From RGIG7213 sp045540335 (GTDB lineage Bacteria; Bacillota; Clostridia; Oscillospirales; CAG-272), in NCBI GenBank assembly GCA_045540335.1, contig JAZQHC010000028.1, forward strand, positions 1-60,276: 60,276 nt of DNA, written 5' to 3'. The position numbers and the translations under genes are program-made. Below, piece by piece: positions 52,328 to 60,161 of the stretch (the first letter of the stretch is position 1; the number at the start of each line of letters is the position of its first letter). The notes beneath the pieces were generated by a model. It had not been told where the DNA came from, made no database searches, and saw only the letters and a list, made by a program, of their open reading frames with translations.

Positions 52328-52864
52328 ATGGAGGATTCTTCTTTTAACAGTATAACCTACACGATAGAAAAAAAGGTAGAGGGTAAGTATGCACTTCAAA
52401 GAATAGCGTATATAGTCGGTGCTGTGGCAGCTTCCATAATTTTATGCGCGCTCTGCATAATATCAAAGTTGCTTGTATATCTTACACCCGTAGTATTTAT
52501 GCTTTGTGTGGTTATTTTTAAATATCTTTTTATATATTTTCAAATTGAATACCGCTATACTATTGAGCACGGCGTATTTACTATGGAAAAAGTATTCGGC
52601 GCTAAAAAATGCAAAAAATATTACGAAATCACTATTTCCGAAGCAGAAGCCATTATACCTTTTAAAGATGTGGATCAAAGCCCTGCCGATATTGTTTACC
52701 CCTCTTGCGTAAGCACGAAAACGCCTACGCCCGATCTTTATGCAATCATCGCCCAAAACGGCGGCAAAAGGCACATTGCATATTTCGAAGCTACAAAAAA
52801 AACACTTAAAATAATGAAATACCATAACAAAAGTACGGTAATAACAGAGGGATTAAGGCATTAA
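52328..52864 (+). CDS. Unknown membrane protein with PH-like C-terminal region
   Basis: A 178-residue protein not recognised with certainty. Two close hydrophobic helices (about 25-48 and 50-72) form a hairpin and are followed by a soluble basic domain (about 75-178, YRYTIEHGVFTMEKVFG) whose strand pattern resembles membrane-associated PH-like domains. ACGGAGG precedes the ATG. It is the first gene of a plus-strand series followed by a lipoprotein, alr, an lplA-like gene and an M50 protease. Confidence 0.7.
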   Translation: MEDSSFNSITYTIEKKVEGKYALQRIAYIVGAVAASIILCALCIISKLLVYLTPVVFMLCVVIFKYLFIYFQIEYRYTIEHGVFTMEKVFGAKKCKKYYEITISEAEAIIPFKDVDQSPADIVYPSCVSTKTPTPDLYAIIAQNGGKRHIAYFEATKKTLKIMKYHNKSTVITEGLRH

Positions 52865-52867
52865 AAT

Positions 52868-52913
52868 AAAATTCTCCGCATACATTTTATCAAGTAATGT
52901 AAAGGAGAATTTT
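52868..52913 (+). promoter_or_regulatory. Hairpin hiding the lipoprotein ribosome binding site
   Basis: AAAATTCTCC (52868-52877) pairs with GGAGAATTTT (52904-52913), and inside TACATT pairs with AATGTA. The AGGAG ribosome binding site lies in the right arm. The hairpin could limit translation, or end some transcripts because it closes with four T. Confidence 0.6.
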
Positions 52914-52916
52914 GTG

Positions 52917-53462
52917 ATGAAAAAATTACTTATACTTGCCGTGTGCGCGTGCTTGTTTTTTACAGGATGTGCAACGAATGAATCCCCCGAGGATTATACC
53001 TCAACCTTGAAGGGCGAATATTCCGCCAACGTAACGGTTAGCGAGGATGATGCAGAATATACCGCAAGAATAACCCAAAACGAAAGCGGAATGTTAAGCA
53101 TCGTATTTGCAGAGCCTGATGTACTTTGGGGTATTGGATACAGCTTTGAGGGTGACGACAGCTTTTTAATATACAACGACATGAGTATCGAGCTTGACGG
53201 AAAAACGGTTTCTTCCGCCGTTGAAAGCGGCGTTTTCCGTTGGCGCGAAATGCTTGCCTGCAAAGGAGAATACAGCATAAGCTCTTCTTCCTTAAACGGG
53301 AAAACGGTATTAAAGCTGTCTGACGGAAAAAACGAAGTTTATTTTGACAAAGAAACAAAAGCTCCGATAATGTTCAAATCGGATAAAACGACGATAACTA
53401 TTAACGAATGGGACGGAAAAAATTCAGATGTGCAAACCCAAGACATATTCACTGATAAATAA
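52917..53462 (+). CDS. Small lipoprotein of unknown function
   Basis: A 181-residue exported lipoprotein. The lipobox FFTGC puts the lipidated Cys at about residue 18, after a KK-hydrophobic signal. The mature part is acidic and beta-rich, with many Ser and Thr (LNGKTVLKLSDGKNEVYF), and resembles LolA/YcdB-like beta sheets only loosely. I assign no function. Both GTG 52914 and ATG 52917 fit the AGGAG site; ATG is preferred. Its last 35 bases overlap the alr start in another frame. Confidence 0.8.
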   Translation: MKKLLILAVCACLFFTGCATNESPEDYTSTLKGEYSANVTVSEDDAEYTARITQNESGMLSIVFAEPDVLWGIGYSFEGDDSFLIYNDMSIELDGKTVSSAVESGVFRWREMLACKGEYSISSSSLNGKTVLKLSDGKNEVYFDKETKAPIMFKSDKTTITINEWDGKNSDVQTQDIFTDK

Positions 53463-54507
53463 AAGTGCACTTGTTTCAAATTACAAAACAATAAAGTCAA
53501 AGCTACCGGACGGGTGCCGCCTTATGTGCGTAGTAAAAGCTGATTGCTACGGTCACGGTGCCGATTGTATAAAAGACCTTAACGATGCAGGGGCGGACTG
53601 TTTTGCCGTTTCCTCTTTACAAGAAGCTATACAAGCCCGTAATTACACAGACAAGGATATACTTATTTTAAGCTATACGCACGTTTGCGATACAGAACAA
53701 ATAATAAAAGGCAATTTTATTCAAACCGTATATTGTTCAGAATACGCCGCTATGTTAAGTAACGCGATACCAAACGGTAAAAAGGTGCGCGTGCATATTA
53801 AAATCGATACCGGTATGAACCGTATAGGCTTTCATCACGACGACGAAAATGCAATAGCTGATGTAATAAACAACGAAAAATTTAACGTAGAGGGTGTATT
53901 TACACACTTTGCCAAGGGCGACGAGGCAGACAAAACCGCAAATGAAAAACAACTTGAAAGATTTTTGAATATAAAGAACAAAATAACCGAAATATCTTCC
54001 AAGCCTATTATATTTCACTGTGCAAACAGCGGTGCTTTGCTTGATTTTCCGCAGTCGCATTTTCAAATGGCACGTTGCGGAATAGCGCTGTACGGTGTGT
54101 GCCCTTCGAACGAGGTTCGCGTTTCCGGCTTGATACCGGTTATGCAATTTTGTACAACGGTAGTTAACATACACACGATACAAAAGGGCGAAGAGGTTTC
54201 CTACGGCGGACAATTCAAGGCAGAAAAAGCCACGGTTGTAGCAACGCTTTGCTGCGGATACGGCGATGGTATTCCACGTGCTTTTTCAGGCGGCGAGGTT
54301 GAAATAAACGGCACGCCATGCCGCGTTATCGGCAGAATATGTATGGATCACATGATGGTTGACGTAACGCATTTTAAAAAGCTTCCGAAAATAGGCGATA
54401 CCGCAGTTGTTTTCGGCGACGTTGAAAAATATGCAAACCATATCGGAACTATACCGTACGAATGTCTTTGCATGGTAGGAAAAAGAGTTAAGAGGATAAG
54501 CGAATGA
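53428..54507 (+). CDS. alr: Alanine racemase
   Basis: A 359-residue PLP enzyme that makes D-alanine for peptidoglycan. The PLP lysine is in CVVKADCYGHGA (about 36), the catalytic Tyr in EVSYGGQF, and later blocks are IDTGMNRIGF, FTHFAKGDEAD, CCGYGDGIPRAF and IGRICMDHMMVDVT. Start ATG 53428 lies inside the lipoprotein gene, with only a weak GGACGG upstream; no later start would keep the N-terminal strand. The stop overlaps the lplA-like gene by four bases. Confidence 0.94.
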   Translation: MCKPKTYSLINKSALVSNYKTIKSKLPDGCRLMCVVKADCYGHGADCIKDLNDAGADCFAVSSLQEAIQARNYTDKDILILSYTHVCDTEQIIKGNFIQTVYCSEYAAMLSNAIPNGKKVRVHIKIDTGMNRIGFHHDDENAIADVINNEKFNVEGVFTHFAKGDEADKTANEKQLERFLNIKNKITEISSKPIIFHCANSGALLDFPQSHFQMARCGIALYGVCPSNEVRVSGLIPVMQFCTTVVNIHTIQKGEEVSYGGQFKAEKATVVATLCCGYGDGIPRAFSGGEVEINGTPCRVIGRICMDHMMVDVTHFKKLPKIGDTAVVFGDVEKYANHIGTIPYECLCMVGKRVKRISE

Positions 54508-55466
54508 TAAAAATAGAAACAGGTAGCGATAGCATTTTTTTCAATCTTGCCGCTGAAGAGTATTATACCTCCGTTCTCGATGAGCCCTTCTATATGATAT
54601 GGCGCACTACGCCTACGCTTGTTTCGGGAAGATACCAAAATATTTATTCAGAGGTTAATTTAAAATACGCAGAAGAAAATAAAATAACAGTAAGCCGAAG
54701 AAAAACGGGCGGCGGAACGGTATATGCCGATCTTGGCGGCGTGATGTACACAAAGTTTTATCCGCATAAAAAAGGTACAGAAATATCATTTGCGCAATGC
54801 AGCGACGATATAGCAAGTGCCATTTCCGCCCTGGGTGTGGAAAACGTTTCTTACTCCGGCAGAAACGACTTGCTTGCAAACGGCTTTAAAATATGCGGCA
54901 ACGCCCGAATGGAAACAGACAGAGGGCTTTTGCACCACGGCTCTATTCTATTTGACGTTGATCTTTCAAAGATGGAAAGCGCATTGATGACGCCTGACGG
55001 AAAATTAAATTCCAAAGGCGTAAAAAGCGTAAGATCGAGGGTAAAAAACATTTCTTCCCTTACAAAAGATAAAATAACGTATAGCGAATTTAAAAATTGC
55101 CTTTGGAACGCTGTAAAAACAACAGGAGAAATAAACGCCCAAAACGATATTGCATCAATAAAACCTTTGGCTGACTTTCTTGCTTCATGGGACTTTATAT
55201 ACGGCGTTAATCCCGCAATGGATCTTACTGTTCAAAAGCGTTTTTCAGGCGGAACAGTTCGTGTTGGGGTAAACGTGTCGCATAGCGTTATATCCGACAT
55301 ATCTTTCATGGGTGACTTTTTTTATAACGGTGATATTTCAATTCTTACAGAACGTTTAAAGGGCACGAAATACGACAAAGCAGAAATTTTGCACGTTGTA
55401 GAATGCTTTGGTGCTTTTCATAATATTCTGCCTGAAGAGCTTGCCGAGCTTATCTGCGGAGGATAA
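54504..55466 (+). CDS. lplA: Lipoate-protein ligase family protein
   Basis: A 320-residue ligase of the LplA/BPL fold, expected to attach lipoate to E2 or GcvH proteins. It shows FNLAAEEYY, VSRRKTGGGTVYADLGG (lipoyl-AMP loop), GRNDLLANGFKICGNA with the catalytic Lys, and HHGSILFDVD. The C-terminal accessory domain (about 235-320) is present, so it should activate and transfer lipoate by itself. It overlaps alr by ATGA. The acceptor proteins are not in this window. Confidence 0.88.
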   Translation: MIKIETGSDSIFFNLAAEEYYTSVLDEPFYMIWRTTPTLVSGRYQNIYSEVNLKYAEENKITVSRRKTGGGTVYADLGGVMYTKFYPHKKGTEISFAQCSDDIASAISALGVENVSYSGRNDLLANGFKICGNARMETDRGLLHHGSILFDVDLSKMESALMTPDGKLNSKGVKSVRSRVKNISSLTKDKITYSEFKNCLWNAVKTTGEINAQNDIASIKPLADFLASWDFIYGVNPAMDLTVQKRFSGGTVRVGVNVSHSVISDISFMGDFFYNGDISILTERLKGTKYDKAEILHVVECFGAFHNILPEELAELICGG

Positions 55467-55467
55467 T

Positions 55468-56034
55468 TTGTATATCTATTTATCAAGGAATATAAAAATA
55501 AGCGTCATCTCTTTAGTGACGCTTATTATTTTTATTATTCACACGCCGAAAACGTGTGTTTGTGCAATAAGTGCTGCCGTTTTGCATGAAATCGGACATA
55601 TAGTATGCACGCGTATATGCGGCGTTAAAATACATGGATTTACAGCAGGTATATGTGGTGCTGATATAAAAATAGGTGCTTGCCCGTACAAAACCGATAT
55701 AATAGTTTTTTCAGGCGGGATATTGTTAAACGCCATTGCATATATTTTGTTTTCAGGCACACCGTTTGGAATACAAAATGCACTTTACGCTATCTTAAAC
55801 GCTTTACCTCTTCGATGCTTGGACGGCGGGCGAATACTTTTTTGTATTTTTGCGCACTTTTTCAATATAAAGATAAGCGAAAAAATATGTACTGCAATAT
55901 CTGTTTTTACGTTTTTTCCGATGTGGCTTTTCAGCATATTTATTCTATTCAAAACGTCCGGCAACTTTACACTTTTTTTATTTTGTATGTACTTATTTGC
56001 CTTACCTGAAGCAAATGAAGAAGCCGTTATATAA
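55468..56034 (+). CDS. M50-family site-2 metalloprotease (SpoIVFB-like)
   Basis: A 188-residue intramembrane zinc protease. Zinc ligands are in VLHEIGHIVC (HExxH) and the third in the NALPLRCLDGGRIL motif. About five helices are visible. It resembles SpoIVFB without the C-terminal CBS domain, so it may cleave a membrane-bound factor precursor; the target is unknown. The start is TTG 55468, five bases after GGAGG; the longer frame lies inside lplA. Its end overlaps convergent pheA by eight bases. Confidence 0.87.
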   Translation: MYIYLSRNIKISVISLVTLIIFIIHTPKTCVCAISAAVLHEIGHIVCTRICGVKIHGFTAGICGADIKIGACPYKTDIIVFSGGILLNAIAYILFSGTPFGIQNALYAILNALPLRCLDGGRILFCIFAHFFNIKISEKICTAISVFTFFPMWLFSIFILFKTSGNFTLFLFCMYLFALPEANEEAVI

Positions 56035-57169
56035 TTTCCGAATAGCTGCCAAGATATTTAAAATCTTCGCACATACTGTCAAGCTCGCACATAAGCTGCG
56101 CGTATTCTTGTGAATAAACCGAAGTTTCAAGATCAAAATAGAACATAAACTCAAAATCTCTTTCGGGAATGGGGCGGCTTTCCAATTTTATAAGGTTTAT
56201 ACCCAAAGAATAAAACCTTGCAAGCACACGGTAAAGTGCACCGGGCTTGTGTGAAAGTATCATCATTACAGACGTTTTGTCTGCCCCGGGATATATTTCA
56301 AGCTTTTTGGATATACAAATAAAGCGCGTATGGTTATTGCCTGCGTCCTGAATGCTTTCGGCAAGGCTGTTAAGACCGTAAAGACCCGCACAATATCTTG
56401 AAGAGATTGCCGCAACGTCTTTTCTATCGCTTTTTGCAACCATTTCTGCAGCCATTGCAGTATTTTCACAGGGTGTGATTTTAACACCGGAAAGTGTTTT
56501 TAAAAATTCAGAGCATTGTGCTATCGCTTGTTCTTGCGAGAATATCTCTTTAATTTCGGAAAGCTTTACACCGGGCTTTGCAAGCAGGCTATGATCTATT
56601 TTTATGCGCGTACTGCGCACAATGTGGAAGTTTTTATTTATCATAAGGTCGTAAACCTTGTTTACAGATCCTGCCGTGCTGTTTTCAATCGGCAGTACAC
56701 CGTATTGACACATTCCCTTTTCGATAGCCGTAAAAACGTGTTCGAAAGAAGAATAATACATTATTTTCGGGTCACGGAATATTTTATCGCACGCAATTTG
56801 CGAATACGCCCCCTCTGTTCCCTGGCAGGCAACGATAGCACTTTTTGGAAAAAGCTTTGATGTATTATCAAGCGCAGACATAATATCGTCGTACAATTCG
56901 CTTTTTTGATCAAGCAAACTGCCTTGATATGAACGGCTTAATTCGAATATCAGCGAGTACAATACGCGCATATAATCGCGCATATTTTTAGAGCACATAT
57001 CACTTATAGCAGAAAGCTTTTCGCGTTCACGCATAACATCAAGAACGGGCATAGAATTAGTTTTTTTGTATTCTGCTATATTTTTTGCAACTTCCATTCT
57101 TTCTTCGAAAAGCTTCACAAGCTTTTCGTCTATTACGTCTATTTTGCCTCTTAATTCATTCAATTCCAT
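56027..57169 (-). CDS. pheA: Chorismate mutase / prephenate dehydratase
   Basis: A bifunctional 380-residue enzyme that makes phenylpyruvate for phenylalanine synthesis. Residues about 1-85 are the chorismate mutase helix bundle (LNELRGKIDVIDEKLVKLF). About 110-285 are prephenate dehydratase (CQGTEGAYSQIACDKIF and GVLPIENSTAGSVNKVYDL). About 300-380 are the ACT domain (LSHKPGALYRVLARFYSLGINLIKLESRP, read here as GALYRVL and KLESRPI) that binds Phe for feedback control. It lies 16 bases after aroF and so shares the Phe/Tyr attenuator. Confidence 0.96.
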   Translation of the reverse strand: MELNELRGKIDVIDEKLVKLFEERMEVAKNIAEYKKTNSMPVLDVMREREKLSAISDMCSKNMRDYMRVLYSLIFELSRSYQGSLLDQKSELYDDIMSALDNTSKLFPKSAIVACQGTEGAYSQIACDKIFRDPKIMYYSSFEHVFTAIEKGMCQYGVLPIENSTAGSVNKVYDLMINKNFHIVRSTRIKIDHSLLAKPGVKLSEIKEIFSQEQAIAQCSEFLKTLSGVKITPCENTAMAAEMVAKSDRKDVAAISSRYCAGLYGLNSLAESIQDAGNNHTRFICISKKLEIYPGADKTSVMMILSHKPGALYRVLARFYSLGINLIKLESRPIPERDFEFMFYFDLETSVYSQEYAQLMCELDSMCEDFKYLGSYSEII

Positions 57170-57185
57170 TTTATCTTCCTGCCTA

Positions 57186-58184
57186 TTATATCAATTCTCT
57201 TATCTTATAAACTTTATCGGCAACGTCGGCAAATTGTTCCGGCGTAAGTGATTGCGCCCCGTCGCACCACGCATGCATAGGATCGTTATGCACCTCTATC
57301 ATCAAACCGTCTGCCCCGCAAGCCGCAGCAGCCAACGCCATAGGCTTCACAAGCTTGGATATACCTGTTGCATGGCTTGGATCTACCACGACGGGCAGGT
57401 GCGAAAGCTCTTTCAAAAGCGGTACTGCAGAAAGGTCAAGCGTATTTCTCGTATATGTTTCATACGTTCTTATTCCCCTCTCGCAAAGAATGATATTGGG
57501 GTTACCCGCTGCCATAATGTATTCCGCACTCATCAACAGCTCTTTCATGGTATTGGCAAGACCGCGCTTCAACAAGATAGGTTTATTTGTATTTCCAAGC
57601 GCTTTTAACAATTCAAAATTCTGCATATTTCTTGCACCGACCTGGATAACATCTACATCCTCAAACAATTTAAGGTGATCGCTGTTCATTATCTCGGTAA
57701 CGATAGGCATACCGGTTGCTTTTTTTGCCTCAAGCAGCAATTCTATACCGTTTGCCTTCAAGCCTTGAAAATCGTACGGGGACGTACGCGGCTTAAACGC
57801 ACCGCCGCGAAGAAGCCCTGCACCCGATTTTTTAACACTTTGTGCCACGGATATTATCTGTTCTCTTGACTCTACAGAGCAAGGGCCTGCAATAATTGCA
57901 AAATTACCGCCGCCTATTTTGATACCGCCGATGTCTATTACCGTATCATCAGGGTGGAATTTTTTACTGCATTGTTTAAAGGGCTCGCTAACCTTTTTAA
58001 CACTTTCCACTATGTCAAGGCTGCCTATAAGATCCATATCTATATTGCTGGTATCGCCTATAAGCCCTAAAACAGTATAATTGTGACCTTCGGAAATATG
58101 CACCTCGATATTCTGCATATTAAGCCATTGTATAAGAGTATCCATTTGGGATTGCGTAGTTCCCTTTTTTATAACTGCTATCAT
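57186..58184 (-). CDS. aroF: 3-deoxy-7-phosphoheptulonate (DAHP) synthase, type I-beta
   Basis: The first enzyme of the shikimate pathway, joining PEP and erythrose 4-phosphate. The 332-residue protein has an N-terminal ferredoxin/ACT-like regulatory part (about 1-68) and a KDO8P-type barrel with AGPCSVES, GGAFKPRTSPYDFQG, KRGLANT, ILCERGIRTYE and DPSHATG. The regulatory domain resembles Thermotoga-type enzymes inhibited by Tyr and Phe. AAGGAG lies upstream of the ATG. It is preceded by a leader peptide and terminator, so transcription is tied to aromatic amino acid supply. Confidence 0.96.
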   Translation of the reverse strand: MIAVIKKGTTQSQMDTLIQWLNMQNIEVHISEGHNYTVLGLIGDTSNIDMDLIGSLDIVESVKKVSEPFKQCSKKFHPDDTVIDIGGIKIGGGNFAIIAGPCSVESREQIISVAQSVKKSGAGLLRGGAFKPRTSPYDFQGLKANGIELLLEAKKATGMPIVTEIMNSDHLKLFEDVDVIQVGARNMQNFELLKALGNTNKPILLKRGLANTMKELLMSAEYIMAAGNPNIILCERGIRTYETYTRNTLDLSAVPLLKELSHLPVVVDPSHATGISKLVKPMALAAAACGADGLMIEVHNDPMHAWCDGAQSLTPEQFADVADKVYKIRELI

Positions 58185-58202
58185 AACGCTTCTCCTTACT
58201 AT

Positions 58203-58228
58203 AAAAAAAGCGGCACTCTTGTGCCGCC
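58203..58228 (-). terminator. Attenuator terminator before aroF
   Basis: Minus strand GGCGGCAC-AAGA-GTGCCGC (7 paired bases) followed by seven T, 34 bases past the leader-peptide stop and 18 bases before aroF. Its left arm plus AA (58228 to 58219) can instead pair over ten bases with UUGUGCUGCU at the end of the leader peptide coding region (58274 to 58265), which would prevent the terminator. Confidence 0.9.
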
Positions 58229-58262
58229 ATAAAATACATTTTTATCACATATGCGAAAAAAA

Positions 58263-58346
58263 TCAGCAGCACAAATCTCTATTACTTCTAAAGAAAAAGC
58301 TAAAGTAATAGTAAAGGTATGCAACTGTAAAATTAAAACGTGTCAT
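58263..58346 (-). CDS. Phe/Tyr-rich leader peptide of the aroF-pheA operon
   Basis: A 27-codon reading frame from ATG 58346 to TGA 58263. Phe stands at positions 4, 6, 15, 17, 18 and 19 and Tyr at 10, 12, 13 and 14, so ten of 27 residues are the pathway products, with the runs YYYF and FFF. AGAAGGGATAGG lies upstream as ribosome binding site. The UUGUGCUGCU antiterminator strand covers codons 25-27. Stalling at the Phe/Tyr codons would leave it free; reaching the stop would cover it. This is a textbook attenuation peptide, not a functional protein. Confidence 0.92.
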   Translation of the reverse strand: MTRFNFTVAYLYYYFSFFFRSNRDLCC

Positions 58347-58363
58347 AATCGTTGCCTATCCCT

Positions 58364-58383
58364 TCTGCGATCGTTTTCGCAGA
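58364..58383 (-). other. Hairpin before the leader peptide
   Basis: TCTGCGA and TCGCAGA pair over seven bases with a six-base loop, just upstream of the leader-peptide ribosome binding site. It may serve as a pause or 5' stabilising structure. A clear promoter for this transcript was not identified; the likely region is 58384-58440 (minus). Confidence 0.5.
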
Positions 58384-58495
58384 TATACTACCACAATAGA
58401 TGCGATATAATAAGAACATTTTTTTAGTTTTTAGTAAACTTTGAATTTTTTAATATCCGCAAAAAAAATATTTTTAGAAAAAAATAAAAAAGGTA

Positions 58496-58524
58496 TTGAC
58501 AAAACAAAAGTTTTGTGATATTAT
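58496..58524 (+). promoter_or_regulatory. Promoter of tRNA-Lys
   Basis: TTGACA (58496-58501), 17 bases, TATTAT (58519-58524). The spacer contains the near palindrome ACAAAA-G-TTTTGT. The tRNA begins about 25 bases after the -10 box. Confidence 0.78.
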
Positions 58525-58548
58525 ATATAAGCGTTGTTCGGAACGCAT

Positions 58549-58624
58549 GATCCATTAGCTCAGAAGGTAGAGCACTTGACTTTTAATCAAGGTGTCCGGA
58601 GTTCGACTCTCCGATGGATCACCA
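58549..58624 (+). tRNA. tRNA-Lys, anticodon TTT
   Basis: Acceptor GATCCAT pairs with ATGGATC, D-arm AGCTCAGAAGGTAGAGC, anticodon loop CTTTTAA (anticodon TTT), T-loop GTTCGACTC, and CCA encoded at 58622-58624. It is 76 bases long. Confidence 0.97.
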
Positions 58625-58626
58625 AC

Positions 58627-58661
58627 GGCTTATAGCATTCGCTATAAGCCATTTTTATTTT
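58627..58661 (+). terminator. Terminator after tRNA-Lys
   Basis: GGCTTATAGC, loop ATTC, GCTATAAGCC, then ATTTTTATTTT. The hydrolase gene starts 18 bases further on, with no promoter seen between, so it may depend on read-through or on an unseen promoter. Confidence 0.85.
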
Positions 58662-58679
58662 AACTTTAAGGGTAAAATT

Positions 58680-59804
58680 ATGCGTAAACTTGATGCAAAA
58701 TTATTGAAAGAAAATGTAGATTCAAGAATAAACCGCGACATTGCCGAAAACAAGGTTGGTGCTTGCGAAATATGCGTAACACAAAACAACGATATCGTTT
58801 ACCGCAATGCATACAACGTAAAAGAAAATTCGCTTTACCGCCTTGCATCTATGACGAAGCCCATAACCGCAGTTGCAACACTGATACAAGCCTCTCGCGG
58901 TGCTTTAGATATTTACGACGAGATAGACAAGTACCTTCCCGCTTTTTCAAAAATGAAAATAGCACAGCTTGATGAAAACGGTAATATAGTATCAATCAAG
59001 GATGCAAAAAACAAAATCCGCATTATTCATCTGCTTACGCATACAAGCGGCGTGGGATCAATGGAGATAGGAAATATACAAAGCGAGAAAATGACTGCAA
59101 AAGAAAAATCCGATCTTTCTGCCGCGGTAGATTTTTTTGCGGATAAATATCTTTCATTCGAGCCTTATTCCGCACAATATTACAGTCCTTGTGCCGCATT
59201 TGATATATTGGCAAGAATAGTTGAAATTACTGCCCAAAAGGATTTTAACACGTTTTTAAAATCAGAGCTTTTCAACCCACTGCAGATGAACAACACCGTA
59301 TTTATTCCTACCCAAAAGCAATGGTCGGAAATTGTTCCCATGCACGATCTTCAAAATGGAAAAAGCGTTGTCGTACCGATGCTTGAAGACTGTATGTTCG
59401 GTGATTGCAAAACCTCTTATTTTTGCGGCGGGGCAGGTCTTGCTTCAAACGTTGAAGATTATACAAGATTTGCACGTATGCTGTTAAACCGAGGACAATT
59501 AGACGGTGTAAGAATAATTCCGTGCGAATTTGCAGATGCAATGCAGAGGGCACACCTTCCGTCTGATATTATGCCTCCGCCAATAGTTTGGGGACTTGGC
59601 GTAAGGGTTATAACAGACAATACGTACAAGGCGTTGCCTACAGGATCTTTTGGGTGGAGTGGCGCATACGGCACGCATTTTTGGATAGATCCCGCTAACA
59701 AAATAACTGCCGTTTATTTAAAAAATTCAATGTACGACGGCGGTGCAGATGCCGTTACGGCGTATAACTTTGAAATCGACGTAAACAATTCGTTTTGCCA
59801 TTAG
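58680..59804 (+). CDS. Serine beta-lactamase-family hydrolase (class C/esterase type)
   Basis: A 374-residue protein of the beta-lactamase/penicillin-binding-like serine hydrolase family. The SxxK nucleophile motif is ASMTK (about residues 60-64), then HLLTHTSGVG, a YSPCA segment in place of the usual YxN, and GWSGAYGTHFW near the end in place of KTG. No signal peptide is present, so it is likely cytoplasmic and more probably an esterase or D-amino peptidase than a true beta-lactamase. ATG 58680 has AAGGGT upstream; the longer frame begins within tRNA-Lys and is rejected. Confidence 0.87.
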   Translation: MRKLDAKLLKENVDSRINRDIAENKVGACEICVTQNNDIVYRNAYNVKENSLYRLASMTKPITAVATLIQASRGALDIYDEIDKYLPAFSKMKIAQLDENGNIVSIKDAKNKIRIIHLLTHTSGVGSMEIGNIQSEKMTAKEKSDLSAAVDFFADKYLSFEPYSAQYYSPCAAFDILARIVEITAQKDFNTFLKSELFNPLQMNNTVFIPTQKQWSEIVPMHDLQNGKSVVVPMLEDCMFGDCKTSYFCGGAGLASNVEDYTRFARMLLNRGQLDGVRIIPCEFADAMQRAHLPSDIMPPPIVWGLGVRVITDNTYKALPTGSFGWSGAYGTHFWIDPANKITAVYLKNSMYDGGADAVTAYNFEIDVNNSFCH

Positions 59805-59840
59805 AAAGTAAATAAGTGTATATAACAAAAAAAGTGGTTA

Positions 59841-60161
59841 CTTCTCTCTGTATTCTTAGCGGAGAATTGGCAGCACAAAAACTTCGGCAGAGAACTTGTT
59901 TTCTCTGCCGATTTGTGTTATAATGAGAGTAGCAAAAAAGCCTTCCTCCGGGAGTAAGGTGGCACGGCGTAGCCGTGACGGAAGGAGCCCGCGTGACTTT
60001 AGATTTGTGCTAACTTTATTGTAACGCGCTCTCCCTCAGTCGCCTACGGCGCCAGCTCCCTCCCGGAGGGAGCCTTTGGGTGCTCGCAACCTTAGGGGTA
60101 TGGGCTTTGCCCTGTGCCTTTGTAATACGAAGGCGAAACTGGCGATAAAACAGAACGATAA
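59841..60161 (+). repeat. 321-bp interspersed repeat, copy B
   Basis: The inverted counterpart of the repeat at 32728-33046, with the same outer ends. It contains the same promoter (59896-59924) and the hairpins CCTTCCTCC/GGAGTAAGG, CACGGC/GCCGTG, GCC/GGC and GCTCCCTCC/GGAGGGAGC. It has no coding frame of note. No flanking target-site duplication is obvious. Confidence 0.9.
59896..59924 (+). promoter_or_regulatory. Promoter embedded in repeat copy B
   Basis: TTGTTT (59896-59901), 17 bases, TATAAT (59919-59924), identical with copy A over both boxes and spacer. It would transcribe the GC-rich, hairpin-forming part of the repeat and run to the right edge. Confidence 0.65.

Noticed and set aside
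58203..58383. T-box leader for aroF
   Set aside because: No T-box consensus (TGGNACCGCG) is present; the Phe/Tyr leader peptide with a competing helix explains the region.
58614..58679. Extended N-terminus of the serine hydrolase
   Set aside because: It begins inside tRNA-Lys and spans its terminator.
59841..60161. The 320-bp repeat as an insertion sequence or group II intron
   Set aside because: No transposase or maturase frame, no obvious target-site duplication, and no intron domain V-like motif seen. Kept as an unclassified repeat.
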